Assembly: GCF_900167345.1 (NCBI RefSeq)
Contig: NZ_FUXB01000003.1
Coordinates: forward strand, 62,001 to 126,000
Reading direction: 5' to 3'
DNA: 64,000 bases
Source: Vibrio cincinnatiensis DSM 19608
GTDB lineage: Bacteria > Pseudomonadota > Gammaproteobacteria > Enterobacterales > Vibrionaceae
In this document: piece by piece, positions 11,011 to 18,564 of the stretch
Layout of the letters: each line of letters begins with the position of its first letter
Numbering within the stretch: position 1 is the first letter of the stretch
The notes under the pieces: model-generated
The model's input: the letters and a program-made list of their open reading frames with translations, nothing else
The model's database searches: none
What the model was told of the DNA's origin: nothing
Translations under genes and position numbers: made by a program

Positions 11011-11445
11011 ATGTTGACAACTGAAATTGCGAGAGCAGCAGGTGTGACTGCTGAAACAGTCAGGTTTTACACTAGAAAAGGCCTTCTTTATGCAGAGCGA
11101 GACCCCAACAATGGCTACAAGATGTACCAGCAAAGTGCGGTTAATCGCCTGAAGTTCATTTCTCATGCGCGATCTATTGGTTTTAGCCTTAGCCAGATTC
11201 AAGAAATCATTGATTACTCCGAGCAAGGGCTGACTCCTTGCCCAGCTGTGAGGCAAATGCTGACTGATAAAATCGTAGAAACCAAGCAAAAGATCGAAGA
11301 GCAACAACGCCATTTAGCCATGATGGAAGCAACTTACGCAGAGTGGAATGAAAAACCGGATATGGAGCCCAACGGCAACGCATTATGTTGCTTAATCGAG
11401 GACTGGTCTGAGAAGCACCATCAAGTATTACCCGAGGAAAACTAA
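11011..11445 (+). CDS. MerR-family soft-metal-responsive activator
   Basis: Transcriptional activator of metal export genes. An N-terminal winged helix-turn-helix (LTTEIARAAGVTAETVRFYTRKGLL), a long dimerisation helix (about 80-110), and a C-terminal metal loop can be seen. Candidate ligands are C77 (TPCPAV) and the pair C126-C127 (NALCCLIED), an arrangement closer to the CadR/PbrR/ZntR subgroup than to classical CueR, which has two Cys eight residues apart. The ATG at 11011 is preferred to 10981 because AGAGG lies 8 nt upstream and the protein then begins as the family does. The stop is 1 nt before the copA start, so it probably controls copA; copper as inducer is inferred from that neighbour. 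Confidence 0.88.
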   Translation: MLTTEIARAAGVTAETVRFYTRKGLLYAERDPNNGYKMYQQSAVNRLKFISHARSIGFSLSQIQEIIDYSEQGLTPCPAVRQMLTDKIVETKQKIEEQQRHLAMMEATYAEWNEKPDMEPNGNALCCLIEDWSEKHHQVLPEEN

Positions 11446-11446
11446 C

Positions 11447-14167
11447 ATGAACACAACACAGTATTCACTAGCACTTTCCGGCATTAATTGTGGCCGATGT
11501 GTCGCTAAAATTGTAGATGGATTACGTGAACGAGACCCGGATGTATCTTTCACTATTAATGATACCAAACATAGAGCAGAGCTTATTACCACGTTAATGC
11601 CGGAAAGCGCGATAGAAGTCATTGCAAAGTTAGGCTATGCAGCTTCAATACCTACGCAACAAGAGTATCGTACATCAGTATCTAATGTTACTTGCCAACA
11701 CTGTGTGGGTAAAATCACTAAAGCAATAGTTGAACTGGATGCCTCCGCTCAGGTAGTTGTTGATTTAGACAAACAAACATTGGTGGTGAATGGCAGTTTG
11801 AACGGCGATGACATTGAAAGCGTATTAGCCGAACTGGGTTATAGCGGTAATACCGATGACACACAACCACAAACTACGGACGTCATTAAATCGAATAAAG
11901 TGAAAACAACACAGGCGGTGGATGTCAGTATTGAGCTGTCATTAATTGGTGTCACTTGCGCAAGTTGTGTTAATACGATTGAAGGTGCGCTTATATCGGT
12001 GTCAGGAGTCGACTCTGTTGACGTGAACTTTGCGAATCGCACGGCGACCGTGGTTTCAAGTCAGCCTGCCAGCGTACTTATTGAGGCGATACGAGGCTCA
12101 GGATATGACGCAGAAGAAATTGTCGATCAGGCGTTAGCAAGTGACCTCAAAGAAGCGCGTGAAGCTGAGGAGTATCGCTTTAAAGTAAAACAAAGCGTTA
12201 TTGGTCTTGGTCTTGGCGTACCGTTGATGTTATACGGTCTGTTCGGCGGACCAATGAATGTTAATACGCAATCTGAGCAGTTACTATGGTTGGCCGTAGG
12301 CTTAGTGACATTTTTCATTTTAGTCCGTGCGGGTAAGCACTTTTTTACTGGAGCTTGGAAGGCCTTTCTGAACCGTAATGCGAACATGGATACGTTGATA
12401 GCGCTGGGAACAGGTACCGCCTGGCTCTATTCAATGGTGGTCGTTGTTGGGCCGCAGTGGCTACCGGAAAGTGCAAGGCATCTCTACTTTGAAGCTACAG
12501 CCATGATCATTGGCTTAATCAATTTAGGACAGGCGCTTGAGTTAAAGGCGCGAGGCAGAACTTCGCAGGCTATTAAGCGTTTACTTGACTTGAGAGTCAA
12601 AACTGCCATGGTGATTCGTGACGGAAAAGAGATGTCTTTACCGATTGAACAAGTTATCGCAGGCGACTTGATTCGCGTTAGAGCCGGTGAAAAGGTCCCA
12701 GTTGATGGTGTGATTACAGAGGGTGAAACAACGATTGATGAGTCTATGCTCACTGGAGAGCCTATTCCTGTGGTTAAACAAGTGGGCAGCTCAGTGTCTG
12801 CCGGGACAATTAATGACCACGGAAGTTTCGTTTTTGAGGCTCAGAAAGTGGGCAGTGATACTGTTCTTGCTCAGATCATCAGCATGGTGTCGAACGCGCA
12901 AAACTCAAAACCACCAATCAGCCATCTAGCCGATAAAGTGTCTTCAGTGTTTGTACCAACCGTGATGATTCTATCGATTCTTACAGCACTGGCTTGGTAT
13001 AACTTTGGTCCTCAACCTTCCTTAGTTTATATGATTGTGGCAGCAACCTCGGTGTTGATCATCGCATGCCCATGTGCACTTGGTCTTGCAACGCCGATTT
13101 CTACTATGATCGGTGTCGGTAAGGCAGCCGAGTTTGGCGGGTTAATCCGAAATGGTGAAGCGCTGCAAAGAGCCAGTGAATTGGATGTCGTCGTATTGGA
13201 TAAAACTGGCACGATTACTCAAGGTAAACCTGAAGTAACCAATTTTGTCTCGTTGTCAGAAGATTCAGAGCTGCTGCCTCTGGTCAATGCTTTGGAGAAG
13301 GGATCTAACCATCCACTAGCGAAAGCGTTAATCGCATTTACTCAAAGTGAGGTACATGATGAAGCGAGCCTACCAGAAGTGTCAGATTTTGAGTCATTAA
13401 CTGGACTTGGTGTTCAGGCTCAGTATGCGAGTCAACGCGTGTTGCTTGGCAATCGCAAGCTGATGAGCCAGTTTAACGTCAATGTTGAATCGGTAGCAGA
13501 GTATGCTTTTCAGTGGGAACAAGAAGCCAACACAGTGGTGTATTTTGCGATAGGCGATCAAGTGCAAGCGCTGTTCGGTATCAGTGACCCGATTCGAGAT
13601 GATGCTCGAAGTGCGATAAATCGTTTTCACCAGCAAGGCATCCATGTCGTGATGCTAACGGGGGATAACCACAATACAGCGAAAGCGGTGGCATCACTCG
13701 CGAATGTTGATGAATATCACGCGGAATTGATGCCTGAGGATAAGCTTCACTGGATTAAGCAGTTGCAAGCGAAAGGGCATGTTGTTGGCATGGTCGGTGA
13801 TGGTATCAATGATGCGCCAGCACTTGCTCAATCAGACGTTGGCTTTGCTATCGGCAGTGGTACGGATGTCGCGATTGAAAGTGCCGATATTACCTTGATG
13901 CGTAGCTCACTCCACGGTATCTCAGATGTGATTGGGATCAGTACTGCCACAATGAAAAACATTAAGCAGAACTTGTGGGGGGCGTTTATCTATAACAGCT
14001 TGGGTATTCCTGTGGCAGCAGGGCTTCTGTTTCCGTTCACGGGTTGGCTATTAAGTCCGATCATCGCTGGGGCTGCGATGTCACTGTCCTCTGTTACCGT
14101 CGTAACCAATGCGAACCGCCTGCGTTTGTACACACCGAGTTCAACTATTTCAGCCATTGAGGAGTAA
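11447..14167 (+). CDS. copA: Copper-exporting P1B-type ATPase CopA
   Basis: Inner-membrane ATPase pumping Cu(I) from cytoplasm to periplasm. The 906-residue protein has three N-terminal heavy-metal-associated domains (C15xxC18, C83xxC86, C171xxC174), eight predicted membrane segments, the transmembrane C541-P-C543 motif diagnostic of Cu(I)/Ag(I), phosphorylation site DKTGT (D585), the TGE loop, and hinge GDGINDAPA. Three metal-binding domains are more than the usual one or two. The first (INCGRC) is divergent from the standard GMxCxxC. It starts 1 nt after the regulator stop and shares its promoter. Confidence 0.97.
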   Translation: MNTTQYSLALSGINCGRCVAKIVDGLRERDPDVSFTINDTKHRAELITTLMPESAIEVIAKLGYAASIPTQQEYRTSVSNVTCQHCVGKITKAIVELDASAQVVVDLDKQTLVVNGSLNGDDIESVLAELGYSGNTDDTQPQTTDVIKSNKVKTTQAVDVSIELSLIGVTCASCVNTIEGALISVSGVDSVDVNFANRTATVVSSQPASVLIEAIRGSGYDAEEIVDQALASDLKEAREAEEYRFKVKQSVIGLGLGVPLMLYGLFGGPMNVNTQSEQLLWLAVGLVTFFILVRAGKHFFTGAWKAFLNRNANMDTLIALGTGTAWLYSMVVVVGPQWLPESARHLYFEATAMIIGLINLGQALELKARGRTSQAIKRLLDLRVKTAMVIRDGKEMSLPIEQVIAGDLIRVRAGEKVPVDGVITEGETTIDESMLTGEPIPVVKQVGSSVSAGTINDHGSFVFEAQKVGSDTVLAQIISMVSNAQNSKPPISHLADKVSSVFVPTVMILSILTALAWYNFGPQPSLVYMIVAATSVLIIACPCALGLATPISTMIGVGKAAEFGGLIRNGEALQRASELDVVVLDKTGTITQGKPEVTNFVSLSEDSELLPLVNALEKGSNHPLAKALIAFTQSEVHDEASLPEVSDFESLTGLGVQAQYASQRVLLGNRKLMSQFNVNVESVAEYAFQWEQEANTVVYFAIGDQVQALFGISDPIRDDARSAINRFHQQGIHVVMLTGDNHNTAKAVASLANVDEYHAELMPEDKLHWIKQLQAKGHVVGMVGDGINDAPALAQSDVGFAIGSGTDVAIESADITLMRSSLHGISDVIGISTATMKNIKQNLWGAFIYNSLGIPVAAGLLFPFTGWLLSPIIAGAAMSLSSVTVVTNANRLRLYTPSSTISAIEE

Positions 14168-14171
14168 TAAA

Positions 14172-14246
14172 ATGTTAGCCAATATTTTGGGTCTTACAGC
14201 AATCGTGTTTATAGCGTGGTGGTTTTGGGGTAAAAAAAACTACTAA
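14172..14246 (+). CDS. 24-residue single-span membrane peptide behind copA
   Basis: Begins 4 nt after the copA stop with GGAGTAATAAA as its ribosome site, overlapping the end of copA. The peptide starts MLANILGLTAI and continues with a Trp-rich hydrophobic stretch closing in GKKNY, a single membrane span with a positive inside end. Such peptides may associate with the pump; no family is recognised. The strong ribosome site and tight spacing support translation. Confidence 0.55.
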   Translation: MLANILGLTAIVFIAWWFWGKKNY

Positions 14247-14247
14247 G

Positions 14248-14263
14248 ATGATAAAAATGTCAT
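14248..14263. promoter_or_regulatory. CusR-box-like palindrome 1
   Basis: ATGATA-AAAA-TGTCAT: one mismatch from a perfect ATGACA-N4-TGTCAT dyad, with the same half-site spacing as the E. coli CusR box (ATGACA-A-N2-T-TGTCAT). It lies 84 bp before the 95-aa gene and matches the palindrome at 15094. It is probably bound by the CusR-like regulator encoded at 15985. Confidence 0.7.
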
Positions 14264-14346
14264 AAATTCCCCCCCATTACTGATCTAAGCGCTGCGATAA
14301 ACTTAGTCTTAGTTAAACGAGTTTAAGTCATTTGGAGAGTAATCGA

Positions 14347-14634
14347 ATGAAAAGCAAAAAATCAAATTGTCACAAGAATGGTCATCATAAAGGTCATGGA
14401 TGGATGATGGTTCTATGCGCGTTACTAATGGTGGGTATTCCATTATTTATTCTCTCTTCTAGCCAAGAGATGTTTAGTTGGGCATACCTTAGTAGTGCGA
14501 TTGTTCCATTAATCATCTGTTTAGCGATGCATGGTTTAATGATGAAGATGATGATGCCGAGTGAAAAGAAAGGCTCCGAAGCCAACGAGCAATCGGTGGA
14601 AAAAATTGAAAACAATCAACAGTTCAAAGCATAA
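14347..14634 (+). CDS. His-rich small membrane protein, copper-cluster associated
   Basis: A 95-residue protein with a Lys/His/Cys-rich N-terminus (NCHKNGHHKGHG), then two hydrophobic segments (about 17-36 and 44-66, the second ending in a Met-rich MMKMMMP), and a charged tail. Two membrane spans with clustered His and Met suggest a copper-binding inner-membrane protein. Start at ATG 14347 has GGAGAG 8 nt upstream; the in-frame TTG at 14332 lacks one. It is downstream of a CusR-box-like palindrome and 19 nt before the next secreted protein. No named family is recognised. Confidence 0.7.
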   Translation: MKSKKSNCHKNGHHKGHGWMMVLCALLMVGIPLFILSSSQEMFSWAYLSSAIVPLIICLAMHGLMMKMMMPSEKKGSEANEQSVEKIENNQQFKA

Positions 14635-14653
14635 GTAAGGGTTAGGTGATTTT

Positions 14654-14896
14654 ATGAAAAAGTTATATATATCAGTGTTATTAAGTGGTCTAGTTGCGAT
14701 GCCGGTGTTAGCAACAAGTTCCATCGATGATCAGCATCGACATCACAATGTCGCGCAAAATGAGAAAGTGCATGCTAAGCAATCTCACGCGGATAAGATG
14801 AAGGATCACGATGGGATGATGGAACACATGCAAATGATGCAAAACATGAACATGGAAGACATGCCAGAAGAGTGCAAAAAAATGATGAGTAGCTGA
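14654..14896 (+). CDS. Secreted Met/His-rich small protein, probable periplasmic copper binder
   Basis: An 80-residue product: signal peptide (residues 1-20, cleavage after VLATS or nearby), then a mature part dominated by His, Met, Asp and Lys (QHRHHN, MMEHMQMMQNMNMEDMPEECKKMM). Met and His clusters bind Cu(I)/Cu(II) in the oxidising periplasm. It is the last gene before the terminator at 14952 and would be co-transcribed with the 95-aa membrane protein. Role as copper scavenger or chaperone is inferred from composition and context. Confidence 0.75.
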   Translation: MKKLYISVLLSGLVAMPVLATSSIDDQHRHHNVAQNEKVHAKQSHADKMKDHDGMMEHMQMMQNMNMEDMPEECKKMMSS

Positions 14897-14951
14897 ACAA
14901 ATGAAATATTCGTAATCAGAAAAAGAGATCCCCTTTACTTTTTCGAGTAAA

Positions 14952-14988
14952 AAAGAGCCGCCTGAGCTACCTGGGCGGCTCTTTATCG
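14952..14988 (+). terminator. Rho-independent terminator
   Basis: Perfect 11-bp stem AAAGAGCCGCC/GGCGGCTCTTT (14952-14962 and 14974-14984) with an 11-nt loop and flanking A and T runs. It closes the copA/small-protein transcription unit. Confidence 0.88.
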
Positions 14989-15093
14989 TTTATAGCCACA
15001 GGATTCTTCGCAATCACTGCAAGGCTATTTTTGGGGGTGCTTGATTTTATTGCGGTTAAAAGTCTATCGATTGTCTCCCTCCTAAATCTTAAT

Positions 15094-15109
15094 ATGACAA
15101 AAATGTCAT
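15094..15109. promoter_or_regulatory. CusR-box palindrome 2
   Basis: Perfect dyad ATGACA-AAAA-TGTCAT, 71 bp upstream of the gene at 15180 and hence of the PII-like/cusRS genes. It corresponds to the E. coli CusR-box half-sites and spacing, implying copper-induced autoregulation of the two-component system. Confidence 0.8.
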
Positions 15110-15179
15110 GTTTGAGTGCCGAAAACGGTCACACTGGTTTAGGTAAACTAAGAGCATCCAAACAGAGAAGGAAATAATA

Positions 15180-15560
15180 ATGAATCTATTAGTCAAAACT
15201 CTATTAACTAGCTCTATTATACTTACTAGTGCCGCATCATTTGCACAACCATTGTATTCCGGTGGCAATTATGTGAGTCGAGTTGTTCATAAAACAGTCT
15301 CTATTGATGCCGTGAGCTCTAAACAGCAAGCATACACTTTAGGCCTGGAAAAACTGTCAGAGTTTGAGGATATGAGCGGGCGAGATTTAAGTACAGCTCT
15401 GGTCCCTGTAAGAACTTATGGTAGTGCTCGAAATTCTACTCACCTGAAAGATGGAGGGTATGTAACTGTTCAGGAAAGAATGAATAATCAAGGTCAGACA
15501 GAGTATGTAGCCAAAGTACATCTTAATGTTCATTATCAAGAACGAGATAGCAACAACTAA
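15180..15560 (+). CDS. Secreted protein of unknown function (DUF3316-like)
   Basis: A 126-residue protein with a clear signal peptide (residues 1-22, ASFAQ cleavage). The mature part has no Cys and only two His residues besides the region near the C-terminus; it contains an alternating polar/hydrophobic pattern ending YVAKVHLNVHYQERD, like a small beta-rich periplasmic protein. It resembles the DUF3316 proteins common in Vibrio, a weak recognition. It has AGGAAATAATAATG as ribosome site and sits behind a perfect CusR box, first in the unit leading to the PII-like gene and cusRS. Confidence 0.7.
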   Translation: MNLLVKTLLTSSIILTSAASFAQPLYSGGNYVSRVVHKTVSIDAVSSKQQAYTLGLEKLSEFEDMSGRDLSTALVPVRTYGSARNSTHLKDGGYVTVQERMNNQGQTEYVAKVHLNVHYQERDSNN

Positions 15561-15571
15561 TCTCAGCAGAG

Positions 15572-15599
15572 CTCCTAGAGCATCAATTTGTTCTAGGAG
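15572..15599 (+). other. Intercistronic hairpin
   Basis: Eight-bp inverted repeat CTCCTAGA/TCTAGGAG (15572-15579, 15592-15599) in the 52-nt gap between the secreted protein and the PII-like gene, just before the latter's AAGGAG ribosome site. There is no T-run, so it is more likely an mRNA stabiliser or translational control element than a terminator. Confidence 0.5.
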
Positions 15600-15612
15600 T
15601 TAAGGAGCAACT

Positions 15613-15954
15613 ATGATTGATAAAATTTCGGTAATATTTCAGGATCAAAAGCTTGAAGATATAGAATCGGTGCTCGCGGAGGAAGGCGTGCGAAACTTCA
15701 CAATTTATCAAGTACAAGGGCGTGGAAGTTATGCGAACCTAATTGATACCCATGCTTTAAATACACATTACCAACTAGATGTTTTCATTGGTCATAGCCA
15801 TACTCAGATTTTAGTTGGTGCATTACTAGATACTCTATGTGTGTCACAAGAAGGAAATGGTGTTACGTCTGTCATAGAAAACGTTTTGTTGTTTGATAAT
15901 AATACGAAAAATCAAATTTCTAACCCATCATATAATCACAAGCTCGATGTATAA
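15613..15954 (+). CDS. PII-like (GlnB-fold) protein next to cusRS
   Basis: A 113-residue cytosolic protein whose first 95 residues follow the PII pattern: MIDKISVIFQDQKLEDIESVL (beta1-alpha1), VRNFTIYQVQGRG (beta2 leading into the T-loop), QLDVFIG (beta3), and a closing helix-strand VTSVIENVLLFD. The T-loop region lacks the uridylylated Tyr context of GlnB/GlnK. PII-like and CutA-like trimers near metal-efflux genes are known (DUF3240-type), usually of unknown ligand. It is 30 nt before the response regulator. The fold is recognised with fair confidence; function is not known. Confidence 0.7.
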   Translation: MIDKISVIFQDQKLEDIESVLAEEGVRNFTIYQVQGRGSYANLIDTHALNTHYQLDVFIGHSHTQILVGALLDTLCVSQEGNGVTSVIENVLLFDNNTKNQISNPSYNHKLDV

Positions 15955-15984
15955 CATCCAAGGAATTCAAGGCATTTTTCTTAT

Positions 15985-16668
15985 ATGAAGTTACTCGTTG
16001 TAGAAGATGAAGAGAAAGCGGGAGCTTATCTTAAAAAGGGCTTAATTGAATCAGGCTACACTGTAGATCTATCTACCGACGGTGTTGATGCTTTGTACTT
16101 AGCTACCACCAATGATTATGACCTGATAGTCTTAGACATTATGCTACCAAAGCTGAATGGGTGGCAGCTATTGCAAACGCTTCGCAGCAGTGAAATTCCT
16201 ACACCTGTCATCATTCTATCCGCTAAAGATCAGGTTGAAGATAGAGTGAAAGGGCTTGAGCTGGGAGCGAATGATTACCTTGTCAAACCTTTTGCCTTTG
16301 TCGAGTTGCTTGCTAGAGTCAAAAATGCATTACGTCATCAAACTACCACAGTCAAAACTGAGTCTGTGCTATGTATTGCTGATTTGAGCCTCGACTTGCT
16401 TAAACGAAAGGCGACTCGCAACAATGACACGATCCCTCTGACAGCAAAAGAGTTTTCTTTGTTGGAATATCTATTTACGAAGAGGGGTCAAGTCGTCACT
16501 CGCACTCAGATAGCGTCTGCTGTTTGGGATATGAACTTTGATAGTGATACGAATGTTATTGATGCAGCAGTGAAAAGATTGAGGTCGAAAATCGACAAGC
16601 CCTATCAGAAAAAACTTATCCTGACCGTGCGAGGTATGGGGTACAAACTTGATGACGCCGTAGAATGA
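15985..16668 (+). CDS. cusR: Copper-responsive response regulator, CusR/CopR type
   Basis: OmpR/PhoB-family regulator of 227 residues: receiver domain with acidic pocket E7-D8-E9, phosphoacceptor D51 (VLDIMLP) and switch Lys in YLVKPF; winged-helix DNA-binding domain from about 130, with LTAKEFSLLEYL and GMGYKL. Its stop overlaps the kinase start by 4 nt (ATGA). Context with CusCBA and the two CusR-box palindromes makes copper/silver-induced activation the likely role. Confidence 0.93.
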   Translation: MKLLVVEDEEKAGAYLKKGLIESGYTVDLSTDGVDALYLATTNDYDLIVLDIMLPKLNGWQLLQTLRSSEIPTPVIILSAKDQVEDRVKGLELGANDYLVKPFAFVELLARVKNALRHQTTTVKTESVLCIADLSLDLLKRKATRNNDTIPLTAKEFSLLEYLFTKRGQVVTRTQIASAVWDMNFDSDTNVIDAAVKRLRSKIDKPYQKKLILTVRGMGYKLDDAVE

Positions 16669-17984
16669 AAGAATTACTAAACCAATCCATCGCGCGCAAA
16701 CTGGTGTTTATGTTTGTCACAGCCTCTTTTGTTGTTTTAGTCGTGTTTGCTTTGACGATCCAAAACGCTATCAAGAGCCATTTTAATGAGCAGGACTATA
16801 GTCACCTAGAAACAAAACTCCGTCCTTTAACGGGCACTATTGAGCAAGATCTAGACCTGTTTAACTCTTTGGATATCTCAGCCTGGATCTTAAACAACAG
16901 ACAGGTGGTGAAAACGAATAATGAAACTATTGACTTTCCACCTGAGCTGATTGGCGACTCCTCATTCGAATGGAGTGTAGACAATAAACATTACCAAGCT
17001 TTTAAGTTTGACTATCCAGATACGGAAGGCGGTGCGATTGTTCTTGCAATGGATGTGACTCACCATAAACTATTTTTCGACAAGCTAAATACCATCCTAT
17101 TATGGACATTAGTTTTGACCGTGATTTTGTCTGGCGCCTACGCCTTAATTATTGTTAGAAATGGCTTACTGCCACTAAAGACATTAAAAGGGTATATCGA
17201 ACGAGTTAACACTAGCAACCTAAGCATACGTATCCCAAGTAACTCACTTCCAAATGAGTTAAGCAGCTTAATTATTTCTCAAAATGAAATGTTAGACAGG
17301 TTACAAGAAGGCTTCCTCAGACTGAGTGAGTTTTCATCCGATATTGCGCATGAGCTAAGAACACCTTTGAACAATATCATGACCCAGACTCAAGTAACGC
17401 TTGGTTTAGAGCGTTCAATTGAAGAGTATCAAGATATTTTAGTGTCTAATCTTGAAGAGTTAGGGCGGTTCAATAAGACCATTTCGGATACACTTTACCT
17501 AGCTAAATCAGAGAATAAACTTTTACATAAGATCGAAGAAATGCTTGATTTAAAAGAGGTGATCACACCCTTACTTGAGTACTATGAAGTGTTGGCAGAA
17601 GAGAAAAACGTTCGATTTACCTTCGATGGCTCATCGATTTTACTCGGTGACAAAGATATGCTTCAACGAGCATTTGGTAATGTGTTGTCTAATGCGTTGA
17701 GGCACTGCTTTCATAATACGGAGATATCGGTTGTAATCACAGAGTCAGAGACGACCAACACGGTGACAATCAGCAACATTGGTGAGCCTATCTCTACGGG
17801 CTCTTTGCCCTATATATTTAAACGGTTCTATCGTTCCGATAAATCTCGTGTCCATAATGGAAGTGTTGGTGCCGGGTTAGGGCTTCCTATAGCTAAGGCT
17901 ATTATGAAAGCACACAATGGGGATATTTTAGTTAATGCGAAGGATGAGCGAAGTGAGTTCGTCTTTATTTTCAATAACCTTTAG
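16665..17984 (+). CDS. cusS: Sensor histidine kinase, CusS type
   Basis: Membrane kinase of 439 residues sensing periplasmic copper. Transmembrane helices at about 12-32 and 142-164 enclose a 110-residue periplasmic sensor domain, shorter than the E. coli CusS domain. Then come a HAMP region, H-box SDIAHELRTP (H229), N-box (NVLSNALRH), and G-box GAGLGLP. The periplasmic domain contains few Met or Cys residues but has DNKHY and VTHHK. It overlaps cusR by 4 nt and is transcribed from the same unit. Confidence 0.92.
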   Translation: MKELLNQSIARKLVFMFVTASFVVLVVFALTIQNAIKSHFNEQDYSHLETKLRPLTGTIEQDLDLFNSLDISAWILNNRQVVKTNNETIDFPPELIGDSSFEWSVDNKHYQAFKFDYPDTEGGAIVLAMDVTHHKLFFDKLNTILLWTLVLTVILSGAYALIIVRNGLLPLKTLKGYIERVNTSNLSIRIPSNSLPNELSSLIISQNEMLDRLQEGFLRLSEFSSDIAHELRTPLNNIMTQTQVTLGLERSIEEYQDILVSNLEELGRFNKTISDTLYLAKSENKLLHKIEEMLDLKEVITPLLEYYEVLAEEKNVRFTFDGSSILLGDKDMLQRAFGNVLSNALRHCFHNTEISVVITESETTNTVTISNIGEPISTGSLPYIFKRFYRSDKSRVHNGSVGAGLGLPIAKAIMKAHNGDILVNAKDERSEFVFIFNNL

Positions 17985-18061
17985 TTCTAACAAGTTTTAA
18001 ATATCACTATTGCCCATCAGTTCTGATACTGTATTATGAATGCAAAGTGAAAAGGTACCAC

Positions 18062-18472
18062 ATGACAAACTCTTTGAGACAAACAAGTATTTTGATTATC
18101 AGCATCTTAGCGATGTTGATGTCGAGCTACGTCTCAAGTATGCCAATGATGGATATGAGTCCAATATCGACCTCTTCAGTTCAACCTTCTAATCATGACT
18201 CGATGGAAATGTCTGAGACTACAGCAAGCCATTATGCGATGATAGGCTGCCCATCGATGGAGGTGACAAAGAGCGATAGTTCTATTCATTGCGATAGCTC
18301 ATCTACCTCTGGTGGTGACTGCTGTAAAAGCGTGTGTACTAGCGTATTTTTCCCACTCTCATCTTCTCGCTTAATCAGTACATCTGAATCTGATTTAGCC
18401 CTGCGTCACCCAATCAAAATAGGCGTTACAGTAACTCGTATTCAGAGCTTACTGCGTCCACCCTCTGTTTAA
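18062..18472 (+). CDS. Secreted Met/Ser/Cys-rich protein, CopL/DUF2946-like
   Basis: A 136-residue protein with a signal peptide (about residues 1-27), then a low-complexity Met/Ser/His stretch (MPMMDMSPIS, HDSMEMSE) and a Cys-rich middle (GCPSMEV, HCDSS, GGDCCKSVC). The composition suggests extracytoplasmic copper binding. Similar short Cys/His proteins (CopL, DUF2946) sit beside copper operons elsewhere; this is resemblance by composition and length, not by firm motif. ATG 18062 has AAAGG 6 nt upstream; the in-frame GTG at 18047 does not. It lies between cusS and cusC. Confidence 0.65.
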   Translation: MTNSLRQTSILIISILAMLMSSYVSSMPMMDMSPISTSSVQPSNHDSMEMSETTASHYAMIGCPSMEVTKSDSSIHCDSSSTSGGDCCKSVCTSVFFPLSSSRLISTSESDLALRHPIKIGVTVTRIQSLLRPPSV

Positions 18473-18531
18473 TTCAACTATCATAGCTATTTAGCTCTCA
18501 ATTCTTTCTGCTGGAAGGCAGAGGTTGAGGT

Positions 18532-18558
18532 ATGTCCATATCGTTTTATCGTGGATAA
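18532..18558 (+). CDS. Possible 8-codon leader ORF before cusC
   Basis: ATG with a strong ribosome site (GAGGTTGAGG directly upstream) opens an 8-codon frame, MSISFYRG, that stops 6 nt before the cusC ATG. The cusC start itself has only a weak ribosome site (GTGGA). Translation of the mini-ORF could therefore couple to or regulate cusC. There is no conservation evidence available here. Confidence 0.35.
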   Translation: MSISFYRG

Positions 18559-18564
18559 ACAACA

